A stretch of DNA of 64,000 bases from Whitmania pigra. Lineage: Eukaryota > Annelida > Clitellata > Hirudinida > Haemopidae. Every line of letters begins with the position of its first letter. Positions within the stretch are counted from its first letter, which is position 1. Below the pieces are notes generated by a model. It worked only from the letters and a program-made list of their open reading frames with translations. It searched no databases and was not told where the DNA came from. The stretch spans positions 1,550,001-1,614,000 of the forward strand of contig JAJTWR010000341.1 of assembly GCA_021613335.1 (NCBI GenBank), read 5' to 3'. Made by a program: the position numbers and the translations under genes. Below are positions 12,679-37,415 of this stretch, piece after piece.

Positions 12679-15600
12679 TCAGCATCTTCTCGACTTTTTG
12701 TTCGGCCTTTCGCCGGCGCACCCGACGGATCCGCCGCCCCCTCCGCAGTTGTTGCCCCCTCCGGACTTCTGGTGCTGGTCGGCCATCTGCCTGTCCAGCT
12801 CGGACATGGCTTCCTGGATGGCCGCCTCGAGGCCGGCGTTCATTTTGCGACCCCTGACAAACAAAAGTCATCGTCGGTTCGACTGAGTCACGAAAATCCA
12901 CTTCTTTAAAACACACCTCGACTCGGTGCGGGATAACGACTCGATTAGTGACAAATATAAGCGAGATGACATTCGCCAGAAGCAAAATTGACATCTATTT
13001 GTGATGTTACGTTAATCACATAATCATCATAATCATAATCGCTCGTAATTAATGAGTCCGATCGAGTTTCGAGCTCACCTCCTGTGCGACTTGCGGGCAT
13101 TGTGGTGGGTCTCCAAACCCTCCGAAAGGGTCTTCAGCTGGTCCAACTCCGCTTGTGCGCAGGTGTTGTCTCCGAACCACTTGACCCAAATCTGTTGAGA
13201 TGAGGTAGGAATGACTAAATAAATGCTAAATTATAACCTAAGAGTGAATTAATTAAATACGATTAAAAAATATTTCTAGCCGACGAAAGATCTCATTCTG
13301 CAAGTCACGATCCAAATAATCCCCGTTAGTTATTAATTAATTAATAGACCGGTTAAGCGGATATTTATAACTTGCCATTAGTGCAGCTCGGTTACCTGAG
13401 CACTTTTATCGACCGTTAAAGGCTAATAATTATTCGCACGGTCCAACCTTTCCGCTTTCTGGCTTCGGATTTCCTCTGACCTCGTTCTCCGATACCAGTT
13501 TTCCGGGCCACGAGGGGAAGCCCCGGGCCGGACCCCAGACGAGGTCTCCGACGTTGAAGGACCTGAGGACTTGACAGCCGACAGGAGCCGTAGTCGTCGT
13601 CGTCGTGGAGTCGACGTCGTCTGGAAGTGAAATGTAAATTTAGTTTTAATAATATTATTAATTAAATTAAATAATAATTTATGAATAACACGTGCACCCG
13701 TAATTCAAGATAAATACAAACCGCCACCTATCGAATTAGTGGGTTTATTTAGTATTTATTGGTGCCATCTATCGAACAAGAGATAAATATAGCCATTAAA
13801 TAAGGAGTCCCTTCTCGCATTTATTAGTGTTATCTATCGAATAACAGATCAACCGCCAACTATTAATTCCTTTAACCGCATTAATTTTATTAAAAATTAT
13901 AAACACTATTTGCCCGATTATTATTATTTGCAGTTAGGCATGCCAGAATGGCTCACCGATTGTGTCGTCAGAGCTGACTGGGGAGTCGGGCTTTTGCAGA
14001 CGACAAGAGACCTTGGACTCTTCCTTGGTCTTCCCGACTTTCTTTCTCAAGATGCCCTTCGTGGAGTTAAGGGGGCTAGCACGTGAACCCTCTGCCCTGT
14101 AGGCCGACTCCCTGGCCGTGGAATCAGTGGTAGTAACCATGCAGTCACCAGAGAAAGAACAAGGAGTCATCGATTCACCTGGAATGTCAAGGACAAAACA
14201 TTACGTAGCAATAATAAACGAATAATACCTCTCTGATGTTATCAATGTCTTCTAGCAAAATACACAAACCTGCAACAACCTCGGAAGTGTTTTCTGAAGT
14301 TCCAGAGAGGGCAGGAGAGAAGGAACGATCAGGCACCTTCGGCACGCTCTTTCCCGCGCTCCGCAACAGGTGGGTGGCAGATTTGCCGGCCAATCGAGAC
14401 TTACTGAGGAAGGCCTTCAACTTCTTGTTCTTGGTTTGCTTCAAGAGTTTCGTGACGCCCATGAAGTGCGAGCTCTTCGAAAGGTTGTTGTCGAACTTTT
14501 TTCTGACCTTCTTCCTTTTTTCGCTCGAGTTTTCATCTTTTGCCTTTTCACTGAGATCATCATTTTTATGCCCGTCCTTTGTCTGTTCGTGATTGTTTAC
14601 TTCCTCTTCCTCTGCATCGTCATCGTGAACTCCGGCAGAGGATTTATCCGGTGAGGTTTCCAACGAGGTTTTCGAGCATCCTTGGCCGGTCATTTCAAAA
14701 CCGATCTCGTCGTCAGTTTCCGACGACGACGACAGCTCGTTGGCTTTCTGGCACTCCTCGAATCTGCCGTTCTCCGACGAGGGAACCGAGGCGAAGCTCG
14801 TCCGGCAAGTCACGCTTTCCGTCGAACTCCTGCTGCTGGAAATAACCCGAGTGCTCGGCAGGTCCGAGACGGCGGACGCAGAAGCATAATTTCCGCTTTC
14901 CATTGCGTCTCCGTTGCCGGGAGTTCCGTTGCACGGAACGACCGTGGCATCTTCCGAATCCACGGTGCTGTCGGGCGCGTCGTGGCTCGCAACAGACGTA
15001 CTCTCCTGTTTCTTTTCTCCCACGTTTACTCCAGCCAGCATCTGCATGGCCGGTCCGGCAGCAGCAACAAAACCGAAAGGACTCTGCCCTACAGTGAAGA
15101 GAGTAGGGGCACCGCTGGCAGCCACCAAATTACAGAAGGCCATAGAGTTCTGTTGCACCATCGGGACCGGTACGAGAGCTGCACCGGCAAACGGAGCGAA
15201 AGAGGAATAATTCGGAACCAAGAAGTGATGAGCCGGCCGAACGCCCTGAGAGACGACCAATTGAAACAGCCGATTGGCTGCTACGGAAGAACCGGATGCC
15301 TGAGATTGATCTTGGTTCGCCGAAGCCGACGTCGGGCCGGAAGATTCTCCCGAAGGATTGGCAGAATCCTGCATCGAAGTCTGAACATTCGCAGAAGACG
15401 AAATGGGATTGCCTGCTAAGGTACTCGATGATTGCTGTGAAGATTCCAGCAATGGCTGAGTAGTTTGTTCCCTGCTTGCGGTGTTGACCACCCCTCCGGA
15501 AAGATTGACTCCCAGTCCCAAAGCCAGGCCCAGACTTTGACTCGAGGCAGACGAGGCAGGATTAACAACTTGACCGAAATGAAGAAGTCCTACCTGACCT

Positions 15601-18600
15601 TGGGCAAAGCCAAAACCAAGAGATTGCAGATAACCGGCCGGAGAAGTCTGATAGAGTTGGGCGTCGAACGCCTGATGATGAGGTATGAGGAATGGCTGCT
15701 GGGCCGGCACCATGACGACTTGTGCCTGAGGTACCTGTTGAGTGGCGAGCACGGAGTTTGTTCCGGCATTGGCCGCGTCTTCGCCAGCCGAGACGCACCT
15801 AGAAACGGCTCCGGCGATGCTTTGGCTGGCAACGACGGATGGAGCGTCGACAATCGCAGGATTTGAAACAATAGGTGGAGGAGTCTTGCTAGGTGGAGCA
15901 GGAAGAGGAGTGAGAGAAGAAGACGACAAAGACACGACGGAGGCGAAGGTAACGTCATCTAGAGAGACGGCGTTGTCGACACCGGCACAGCAGATCGTCT
16001 CTCTGGAATCTCCGTCCACCAGCTCCAGGGTGGAGTTGGAAACATTGGAAGCTGGAGTGCTCGTCTGGGTTCCCGTCGTTTTCATCAGGTCTTCGTCGAC
16101 CGCAGAAGCTGCGATCGTACTTCCGCTCGATTCTTTGGCGACGGCAATCGAGCCGGGCGCGTTGGCCGAGGCCGCTCCGTCCGAACTTCCCCCGCTCTTA
16201 TCGAGACACCCTTCCTCTAACCAGTTTTCGATGACGACGCAACTGCTGCTATCCTCTTCCTCTTCTGAAAACATGTCTTCGCTCCCGATGGCGGAAGAAC
16301 CCGGAGCTTCGGAAGCGGTTCGAGTCGAGGCGACGATACCGGCGGAGCACGATTTGGGGACGATTCGTCCGTCAGCAGCTTCTAAAGAAGATTTGTAGAA
16401 AAATCCAGGAGTGCTCACCAGATGTCCTGAAACTATGGAATTCAGGGAAGTCGAATTCGGCTTCGATCCGGCCGACAACGGCGATGAAAAGATGCTCTGA
16501 GATCTGACTGCTTCCAGCAAGGTAGGGGAGTTGGTTGTGAACGAATTAGCACCCATGGAGAATGAGGGAAGAACATTTTGATGCATCAGCGACATGCTTG
16601 CAGGTTTGATGAGGGAGGCATTACTGACACTGGACTTGAAGATATCCAGGTGTTTCAAGTGATTGGTGACGCTCTGATGGATGGCCTCATCGATCCGGAA
16701 ACCGGAAGAGGCCAAGCCGCAACCCACTGCGGTTCTTTCTCCCGAAGTTCTCGCTTCGCCGACTGCCAGAAACTGACTTCCGACTTCCGGGAGAATCTTC
16801 CGTCGTTTCTCGAACTCGACCTTGCTCATCATGAGAGCGGTGACCTCGGCCAGGGAGTTCTTGGTGGTCAGCAGACCAGACACCATGTCCTCCACCAGTT
16901 TTATCGGCGACCGCTCGACGTTGCCGACGGAACCGTGCACTTGGAAGGATTTTCTCTGAACGGGAGTTTTGGGCGGGTCGGAAGAATGACATGAAAGAGG
17001 CACGGATGGATTGTCGACGAAAGATGAAAGTCTGCTTCCGTTGGCATCCGGGAGAACAGAAGACGTCGAAGTACAGGTTAGGCGAGCGGAAATCGTGCTG
17101 CCGTCGGTACAACCGGGCAATTTGACGAGATTCGTTTTAAAGCCTACGTGCCGAGGCCTTGCGGCAAAGCCGTCATCTTCCTCGTCTTCGGAACTGCTGG
17201 ACGAGCAGTAGATGTCCGACGCGGACTTCGTGGCGTCGCTGTCGTAAGAGTCGAGCGCCGAAGTTTTCGCTTGGAGGGAATCCTTGAGCTGTCCCTGGAA
17301 AACCGTGAAAGCACTGTTAGGAGGAACGTTGTTCTGCTTTGCCACGCTCGGCTGTGCAGCGGTCGGGTTCTGTTGTTCTAGGTTTTTGAGCGAGTCGCAA
17401 AGAGACGTTTCCAGTTTGGACCTTCTTCTCTCTCGCACTTTTGTGTACGCCCTACTGCGAATCATCTTGTTGGCCTCCGAGCAGGGGAAGCCTAGGACAG
17501 AGGGAGGATTGAATTTGCTCTGCAATGGCTGTGCTCCTGAAAATTGTGTCAAACATATTTCATTGAATGCCAGCAACTTTAATGCAATGCACTTCATTTT
17601 TTTATGGTGCTTATATTATGCATAGCCTAGGAGGTGCTTCTTATCAACCATTGACGTAGCAGTTTGGGTTTCGAAGGTGACACTTTCAACAGTTGCCATC
17701 GCCAGCGCATGCGGGAACAAAACCATCGTGCCCTAAATAAGCAATAGGTCTCGATGAAATCTTAAAAGTACAATTAGGAAAAATAAAATATTGAACATTG
17801 ATCGAATAGGATGGAAATGAATACTTCAATTCGAATCTTGAGAACCAATCTTTAAACTTACTAGATAGTTCTCCACTCCTAGGATGAATGTTATCGACAG
17901 CCTTTCTGCCCCTGTCCAGGCTGTCCATCTGCTGTTGGCCCGGTCGACAGTTTCCGCCGGAGGCGGCGTTTATGGCCGCGGAGACGGACTGCTTGTACTT
18001 CCTCTTGTGGTAGCAGAGACTCGCCACGTTGTTGGAGCTGTTGTAGATCTCTTCGACCGTCATGTACCTCGACTTGACCGTCCAGTCGAAGACAAAAACT
18101 TGCTCCACTTGGAGCGGGCACAGAAGGCCGCACTTGCACGTGCCGTCCGTCAGAAGGTACTGACATATTTCCTTCAGCGACTCCAGGCGAACTCTGCTCG
18201 GGCTGTTAAAGACGGAGTAGTCAAGAAATCTCGATAATTTAGAGAAGTCTGACTGATGTAATGGGTGCTATCATAATGAGATCTTGTATGAGTTAATTGG
18301 AATATTTATTGATAAATTTTGTCATTTTTATGTTATTAGTTTCTCCACAGATATTATTATTATTATTATTATTATTTATCACCTAATATTGCAACGGAGT
18401 AAAAAAAAACCTTTTAACAAACAAAGCTATTTTGACCAAAACACCAACCTTATGTAATAAACAGACTCATTCTCAATGATTCGTCTCCATTTGTACGGCA
18501 CAGTTACATATCTCGTCGACGGCAGCTTGGTGGGTCCGGCCCTTTCCGCCTCCCCAAAGGCTTTCCTTCTCCTGTTCTTTCGGACGACGGCGACCTTGCC

Positions 18601-20342
18601 CAGCCCGTCGTCGAGGCCGAACCGACGGGAAAGACCGGGCTGCCCCTTCTGAGCCTCTCCGGCGTCGAGGATGGAATTTACTTTCGAAGGAGTCGGAGTC
18701 ATCTTGACGGTAGATGTTATGCACTTTGACGATTGCAACAGTAAACTCGTGGCTAGGGAGGATGCCCGGGCGTTGGCCGGGGTCCCGCAACTGCCGGTGG
18801 CGAGACAACTCGAGAAAGAAGGGTTTTGCTTTTCAAGTGAATTGTTGGTGGCAGAGGGCAAATGCTGGAAGTTTCTCGAGGTCACGGTCGACTGGCTCTG
18901 GGAGATGAGAAAGTTTATCGAACTCAAAGGCTCGGTTTTGATCGGCGAGGGTTCGACCTGGTTCGTCCTCTGGGGCACGAGGGCAGGACTGCCGAACGAG
19001 GGGAAGCCGGAGCTCGGCAGAGAGTACTTGACGTCAACTTCGAAGTACGACGGGGAGGAACTGCCCGAACAGGTTTCCGTCGAAGGAGAGTGATATGTTT
19101 CCAGGTCAGCTTCGGCTGCTTTCTTGACCGTTCCGTCCCCCGGCTGAGCAGGCATGTTCGGGCAGACGACTCTTCTCTGAGGGGCTTTAAAATGATTCAT
19201 CTGCTCCATGGGGTTGGCATTGTAATATCCGGCATCGACAGAGTGACAGTAAGGGGCAGGATTGTGGTTTTGATGTTTCATCTTATCCAGTTCGGACGGA
19301 GGTATCTTGAAGTCGAGTGGATATCCGGAACCCACGCCGTAACTGCCCCCCTGGAAGTGTTGGTTGGCCTGCGAGAAATGTTCCAAGCGCCTCCCTGGCA
19401 AGTAGTTGCCCGGCTGGTGACCACCACAGAATGCTGGGTTTTGTTGTCCGAAAGGTAACTCTTCAGGAAACTTCATGCTGTTAGCTTTGTATTTCTCTAC
19501 CGGTCCCTCGTGGCCATAGTTGTTGTACATTCTGGGGTCAAAGCCCGGCGACACGACCCCGTGCGGTGGAGACACGTACCTATCCTTTTTAAACTCCATC
19601 ATGCTTGGGTGTCCCTGCTGAACGAAGCAGTGTGCTGGGGAATGAAACCTCTCCATTGCATGCTTCGGCATCACTTTTGGCACGTTACAATCGCCGAACC
19701 CGGATCCCTCCAACATCTGAGGCTGAATTTTGTAAGGGCCGTTCCACCCCGGAGGCGACATTTGCTCTGGCACCATGCGTTGAGAGTACCCCAAATTCTG
19801 CTGTGGCACCTCTTGGTAGAAAGCAGCATTTTGAGGAAGCATGGGCGACATTTGGTGCTGCTTGTAATAATGTTGTTGGGGTACCTGAGGATAAACGTGA
19901 CGTGGGTAGAAGTTTCCTTCATTGTAGCACATGCTGTTCATTTGAGCCGGACCGTTGTAAGGCTGCAGTCCTGTCGGATTGCCGTAAAAGTAGTTCTTAG
20001 GATGCGGCGAACTTTCCAGGTACCTGGGACCCGGAGCTCCCGCATTCATCGGCACGTCTGGCAGCTTTCCGTAGCAGGCAAGAGGCGTCCTCGGATGCTG
20101 TGAATGGTGAAACTGGCTTGTCGTCTGCTGTGGAGCGAATCCAGCTTTCATTGGCTGATGACCTGTGGGTGACATCATGCCATGGGGTATTATTTGATTG
20201 TTCATAGGCTGGCCTGCAACTGGGGTGTCTGCAAACCCAAACGACCTGTTTTGATCCCCTAGCATGTTGTTTGCATTCATGTCTACGACATCTCTGGTCT
20301 GCTTACGAACACCGAACGGAATGGATTTTAACCAACGCTGAG
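12679..20342 (-). CDS. MBD5: MBD5/MBD6-type protein (MBD + PWWP)
   Basis: Nuclear chromatin protein of the MBD5/6 family. In vertebrates these proteins associate with the BAP1 PR-DUB deubiquitinase complex, and their MBD is not a classic methyl-CpG binder. Exons on the minus strand: 18449-20342 (ATG most likely at 20280), 17862-18202, 14270-17536, 13957-14178, 13448-13620, 13079-13191 and 12679-12853. All junctions are GT-AG and keep frame, giving about 2040 residues. The MBD spans exons 1-2: [17 protein letters not shown] continues into [14 protein letters not shown] and LCYHKRK. The PWWP spans exons 5-6 ([20 protein letters not shown], then [12 protein letters not shown]), and the conserved C-terminal helix [11 protein letters not shown] is in exon 7. 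The middle is Ser/Ala-rich and disordered. Unlike vertebrate MBD5/6, about 600 Met/Pro/Gln/Tyr-rich residues precede the MBD. An upstream non-coding or short coding exon is possible, because an acceptor (TTTGCAG) sits at 20343. MBD5 versus MBD6 cannot be decided. Confidence 0.9.
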
Positions 20343-20979
20343 GCTGCAAAGCATTCAGAACCGATATTGCATGCGTACCGGAGATCTAATCCTTGTCAAC
20401 GCGACGTAATTAAAACGAAAACAAATGAAATTCCAGGTTATGAAGACATAGCTGGAGTTCGCCGTAATATTCCAAGCGCTGCATGTTCCTCTCCAATGAA
20501 TTCTCAAAAGCACCACAATTTTTTATGAAAATGTTTACAATTATTTGGAGAATTCAATCAATAATGAAAATCGATACCGATTATCCAGCTATCGTAGAAT
20601 TACATTATCGTTTCAGAACATTTTTGTAACTAAAAAAATAACATAATTAATTAGCTTCAAACATATTATTCATTTTGTACATATTATTAAGATTAATATT
20701 GATAAGTAAAAAAATAAGACGTTTGTTATTTTTTAGTTTGGAAATAAGTAAAATGTTTTATTTTAATAAATTAATATTATTTAGTTTGAAAAATAATTAT
20801 TTGACATTTTTAGAGATTTTATGAAATGAATCGTTTCTATGGTTTACAAAAAAACCTTATCCGCTTATCTTAGTTGAAAAATAAATAAGTCCTTCGTGGT
20901 TCTTAATATGCCAAAATTTGAATAGGCTTTGATCATCAACGTTTGAAATCAAAATTTATTTTACTTAAAAACAGCCATC
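20343..20979. promoter_or_regulatory. Shared divergent promoter region
   Basis: This is the interval between the first recognised coding exon of the minus-strand MBD5/6-like gene and the Hippo start codon on the plus strand. It is AT-rich and I see no clear TATA box. Transcription start sites for both genes should lie in or near it. An upstream exon of the MBD5/6-like gene could also be here. Confidence 0.5.
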
Positions 20980-26135
<5,156 letters not shown>

Positions 26136-28129
26136 TTGACCCGTCACGATTCAATCGATCGATGGTCGGGCGAGCAGTTTTCGAGTTTCCATCGATCGTC
26201 CATTGGGGGCCGTCGTCGGCTGCACTCGATGTACCCCGACGGAGCCTTTATTTTCAATAGGTCGATCTAAATCCTTAGCGGGCGCACCCCGTAGACGCAT
26301 CTATTTTCATCTCGACCTGGATGCCCGCTGCCCCTTTTGATGTTTTGTTTTGATTTCGTAATTTGTAATGTTATCATTTTTATGCTTCGATTGATTGAAG
26401 AGAAGCATGGATTATTACTTTTTTCTTAATGCAATTCATCAATTTGCCACTTTATACAGCTCACAACTACAATCATGTTTGTTGAATAACGATTAATAAT
26501 TTTACAATTTACTTAAAGCCGTTCATTGACCGTGTCCCCGACGCATAAGAGAGAGACGCCTCGTCCCGTCTGAACTTTTGCACCGACAAAATGGTCGGGC
26601 ATTCGGGGTCGAACCATTTTCACCATGTTGCTTCTTGCTTTTAAAGCAATCAGAACATTTTGATGTCCTCCGATCACTTCCACCCGATACAGGCGGAGAG
26701 AAATCCATTTTACCGCAGATGCATGTTCGACGACAGTTTTTTTTTCTGTCTGCTGTATTGCTCCAACTCATGTTGCGCGTTTGTCTATGTGTTGTCGGTG
26801 CGCATGTGTGTGTTGTCAGTGTGTTCGTTGTAACGTTTGATGCAGTCGAGAATGTTTTCCTTCGTCGATGAGTAGAGTTGAACCTGATCGAGTAAGCAGT
26901 ATTCGGAAACTACTGGCCCTTTGCGAATCGTCTGCCTCCGTTTGGCGCGAACGGTGACGTCGACAGATTTAAGACTAAAGTTAATAATAGCGGCGATGAA
27001 TTAAGAATATTTATTTTATATTTACCCTTATTTTGGAGTGAAGTTTTCATCCCGTCGTCATCGTCATCATGTTTTATTCCGGAAATGAAATGTTGATACA
27101 TTAAATTTCATCAATATGATCATCATCGTCATGGCTATTCTTATCACTTCTCATCGTCAGTGGCTTTTGTAATTTTTGTTTCTCTGAATTAATTCTGAAC
27201 GACTTTGATATTTTTATATCCTTAATTAATTAATTAAAAAATATTTCAAAACATCTTCTGGTTTGTAATGAGTCTACAACAAAGGATAAGTAATAATTGT
27301 TATATATTATATACTACATAGTACTATTATGATACATAAATGTATATATATATAATTATTATGTTGCATACACTATATACAGATATCAATATAATATTAA
27401 GATCTATATATTATATAGTATATTACACATATGTCTTCCTAGCCAGCAAAACCCTACCAGGATTAGCCCGTCACGAGATTAAACCCATAAGACGAAACTC
27501 AAAGACTCGGAAGGTATTATAATTATAATAATAATTATATTTACTTATTATACTTGAAAATGCAGTTCTATTCTCCGATGTCATTCCGAACAGCAACTGG
27601 TATTGATACCGGTTGTTGTAGGTGTCGCTAAAAGCGTTAGACAGAGCAAGGGAAGGATTAGAAAGGGCAGTTCAATTGAACGGCTTCGAGTTAATCGATA
27701 TTATTATTATTGTTGTTGTCATTATTATTATTATTATTATTATTATTGTCATTGTTATTATTGTTATTCGAACAACAAGTCTATGAATGCATACTGTTGT
27801 TCTCGTCAACTGCTTGACTGCAAACGACTTTTGGACTTTCAGAAAAAAATAATATGTAGCGTCCGAGGGTAGCGTTTTGCCCCTAATTTGAAGAACTTAC
27901 ATGTCGAGGTGATGCCTACACCTGAGGCATGCTACCTGTAGTGGCCGACTCAGAAAGATCGCGATTTTGCGACCGGGAAAAGCGATCATCGATGTCGTCT
28001 TCTCGATGATTGAACATGCGGTTTCATCAATTAATATTTTGCTAATTAAATTAATCGATAAAAAGAGAACTCGATAACCGATAATAAATAATCATCGGCG
28101 AGTAATCAATTGGAATCCTGAAGGGAAGG
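26136..28129. other. Intergenic: Hippo 3' UTR to GAREM-like 5' region
   Basis: The left part is presumably the Hippo 3' UTR; I see no unambiguous AATAAA close to the stop codon. A (TTA)n tract with TTG changes lies at about 27700-27775. I find no supported coding exon on either strand. Confidence 0.5.
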
Positions 28130-35093
<6,964 letters not shown>

Positions 35094-35108
35094 ATGCTAG
35101 TTTATCTT

Positions 35109-35114
35109 AATAAA
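35109..35114 (+). terminator. AATAAA poly(A) signal of GAREM-like gene
   Basis: Canonical hexamer starting 16 bp after the stop codon at 35093. An A-rich run follows immediately. Confidence 0.6.
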
Positions 35115-35506
35115 AAAAATTATGGCTGACTTTTAAATTACCCCGTAATTACCTTATTGATTATGCACTGCATCTTAGACTGATAAGCCAAAGTTTAGAT
35201 TTTCTTCTTTACATAATAAAAATAATTTATTTGAAAATAAACCTTTAAAGCAAACTAATAATTGTTGAGTATTTTTGAAATTTCTTCCTTAAAAAAAATC
35301 ATTAATAATTATTTCTGAGTTTCTAATTGACATACCGCATGACTACATTTTATAGTCGGTTAATTTAATTAATTAAATTTTAATTTTTTATAGTTGTAAC
35401 ATTTAAAAGAAAATATTTGCAGTGTATAATTAGTCATAATCTCGATTAACTTTTGATTGTCCCGTGTTTACCTTTCAAGGATTTGTCTGACCGTTTCTTT
35501 GCTTGA

Positions 35507-36361
35507 ATGGAGCTTCTGAAGGTTAATTAAAAATTAGATAACTTGCTGGATATTTGATTTCTTTATATTGCATTTTTTTAGCTTAAAAGTTTTTTTCGAG
35601 TAAATTAAACTCGTCTGCTTGTAACATTCTTTACTTACTTTTCCAGCTAAGACCCTTAAGACTGGCCTTCTGTCGTCTGTCGAGCTCTGCCTCGTCGGGC
35701 ATACCGCCCACAAGCACTGCCAAACCTCCGCCAGCCAAACCAGCTCCAGGTGAGTTTATCACGATAAATAAGTAAATAAATAAATAAGTGTAAATAAGTT
35801 CCGAAGCTGTTTAAGACCTTTCTTCAGTATCCTCTGAACCTTAAAAGTGTTTGAATTATTTAACAACAAATATTCTTTTAAGACAGTAACTTTAATATTT
35901 CTTTTCAATTTTAATTTAAAGTGTATCATTTAAGGAGCAATCGAGTGCATCATTTAAATAATTTCCTCTGTTTGGTGAAAACTGAGCCAATCTGTATTCT
36001 TTCCATGGGCTTCTGAGCTTCCAAGTCCAATTACTTTTTATTACTATATGCTTTTGCATAATTATTTTGCTGTCTCCACTGACCAATTTCTTGCCATCTA
36101 AGAATTATTCTGTTTCAGCTGATTTATTCTCATTTAACTCTACCTAAGTATTTAAATTTACTCTTTAAATTTCTTAAAGATTTATAATTTTTTTTTATCC
36201 CCGTTTCGATTGTCTCAGTCGGCACCACTGATCCAAGCAAGTACAACGTGCCCGAGTACTATCAGCACAACAAGTACTCGTACTATGACATCGACAGCAC
36301 CATTTTCAAGCACAGGATCACTCAACCCAGCAAGTACGATCCTCTGATGCCCAAGAAATGA
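35507..36361 (+). CDS. NDUFV3: NDUFV3-like complex I subunit (mitochondrial)
   Basis: Small accessory subunit of the flavoprotein (N) module of mitochondrial NADH dehydrogenase. Exons: 35507-35521, 35647-35749 and 36219-36361, joined in phases 0 and 1 to 86 residues. The first exon encodes only MELLK. The joined N-terminus is basic and hydroxylated (LRPLRLAFCRLSSSASSG), as expected for a mitochondrial presequence. A Pro/Ala-rich linker follows. The C-terminus PEYYQHNKYSYYDID then FKHRITQPSK parallels the conserved tail of vertebrate NDUFV3, which has an NLQHHDYSTYTFLDL-like stretch then SKFRMPQPS. The short length fits the conserved 10-kDa form. It starts 413 bp after the GAREM-like stop, on the same strand. 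The start is chosen by phase and by the targeting character; no longer upstream frame fits. Confidence 0.8.
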
Positions 36362-36396
36362 TCTCTTCAAAGTTTTGAGCCCCTCGTTGGGCCTGG

Positions 36397-36402
36397 AATA
36401 AA
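36397..36402 (+). terminator. AATAAA poly(A) signal of NDUFV3-like gene
   Basis: Canonical hexamer 36 bp after the TGA stop (36359-36361). Confidence 0.7.
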
Positions 36403-37190
36403 TTTTAAGAGCCTAACCCAAGAGACTTATCTTGACAATTGTTACATCGTAAACATTGAGTCAGAAACGTTACATCGTAAACATTAAATGTTACATCTCT
36501 TAATTAATTTACAAGGAAGAACAAGAGTCACAGAACATTCAATGCGCATCATCGCTCTCTGGTTAATTATTGCCAACATTGCCGAAAATACCGAACGATC
36601 AGAAGTAATCAATGAATTTGATATCAACAAAAATTTGAATCAGTTACAAGGAACGTCAACTTGAGCAAATTGCGTGATAAGTTCACAATAAATGATGATA
36701 GTGACAATAGTAATGACGATGATAATGACAATGGTAGTGATGATGATGCAAAGGATGGACGAACGACCTCCGAACTCGTTCAGACTTAAACGACAGAAGT
36801 TCTTTTACGGATCAACGAGCAACACCTGTTCTCTGAACACGACTCGTCTGGCCGACACTCCATCGCGCATTCGCCGTTGGGTTCCCTTCTGAGGAAATTC
36901 TGGAAATGTAAATTGTGAAAATTTTCTTTAAGGGAAAGGTTCAAATGTGGATGAGTGCTGGTTGGGAAGTGAGTTTTGAATTTTGGACGAGAATAGCTGA
37001 GATAAGAATATCTTTAAAAAGATATGTATATATAGATGAAAAAAAATAAAAAATTAAATAAAATAACAACAATTATGCAATAATGGTAATTTTCATAAAG
37101 CAGTAATGTTGACATACTGAAATTCGTTATCTCGACCGCCTTCCTACCTCGGCAAACAAGCATGTCCATAGTGTTACGCAAATGTAAATA
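36403..37190. other. Intergenic between convergent NDUFV3-like and ZnT-A genes
   Basis: The two genes converge here. The stretch holds a short GAT-rich run (about 36690-36750) and no supported exon. The right part should be 3' UTR or terminator region of the minus-strand ZnT gene. Confidence 0.5.
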
Positions 37191-37194
37191 AATA

Positions 37195-37390
37195 AATGTA
37201 ATTGTAACTTCATTTATACAGCGCCATATGCTTAGCGTCAGAGGTACTTCTTGCAACCATTTATATAAGCGCTCCTTCCAGAGGGCTCTGGTGGCAGTGC
37301 AGGCCGGGTTTCGAACACGACACATTACGACCGTTGTCATTACTGCCGTATGCAGGCACGTAACCCATTCGGCTAACCTGCACGCCATTC
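37195..37390 (-). mobile_element. tRNA-derived SINE
   Basis: Read on the minus strand, an A-box-like sequence TTAGCCGAATGGGTT (37362-37376) lies 45 bp before a B box GTTCGAAACCC (37306-37316), the usual spacing of a polymerase III promoter. The body runs to ATGGCGCTGTATAAATGAAG (near 37207-37226) and an ATTT-rich tail near 37180-37200. Such an end is common in invertebrate tRNA-SINEs. It cannot fold as an intact tRNA that I can see. It lies sense-oriented just downstream of the ZnT-A stop codon, so probably within that 3' UTR. The precise ends and target duplication are not resolved. Confidence 0.7.
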
Positions 37391-37415
37391 ACGCCGATTT
37401 TAATTTCACAAATGA

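Noticed and set aside
14187..14269. The large MBD5/6-like exon read through to the stop at 14187
   Set aside because: The donor GCAG|GTTTGT at 14269 joins in phase to the next exon and leads to the PWWP domain. Reading on adds only a short hydrophobic tail.
14682..15419. Plus-strand frames inside the large MBD5/6-like exon
   Set aside because: They are shadows of the 3.3-kb minus-strand coding exon, whose frame is fixed by splice phase at both ends.
37306..37376. A tRNA gene on the minus strand
   Set aside because: Internal promoter boxes are present, but I see no complete cloverleaf or acceptor pairing, and a SINE-like body and tail follow. I call it a tRNA-derived SINE.
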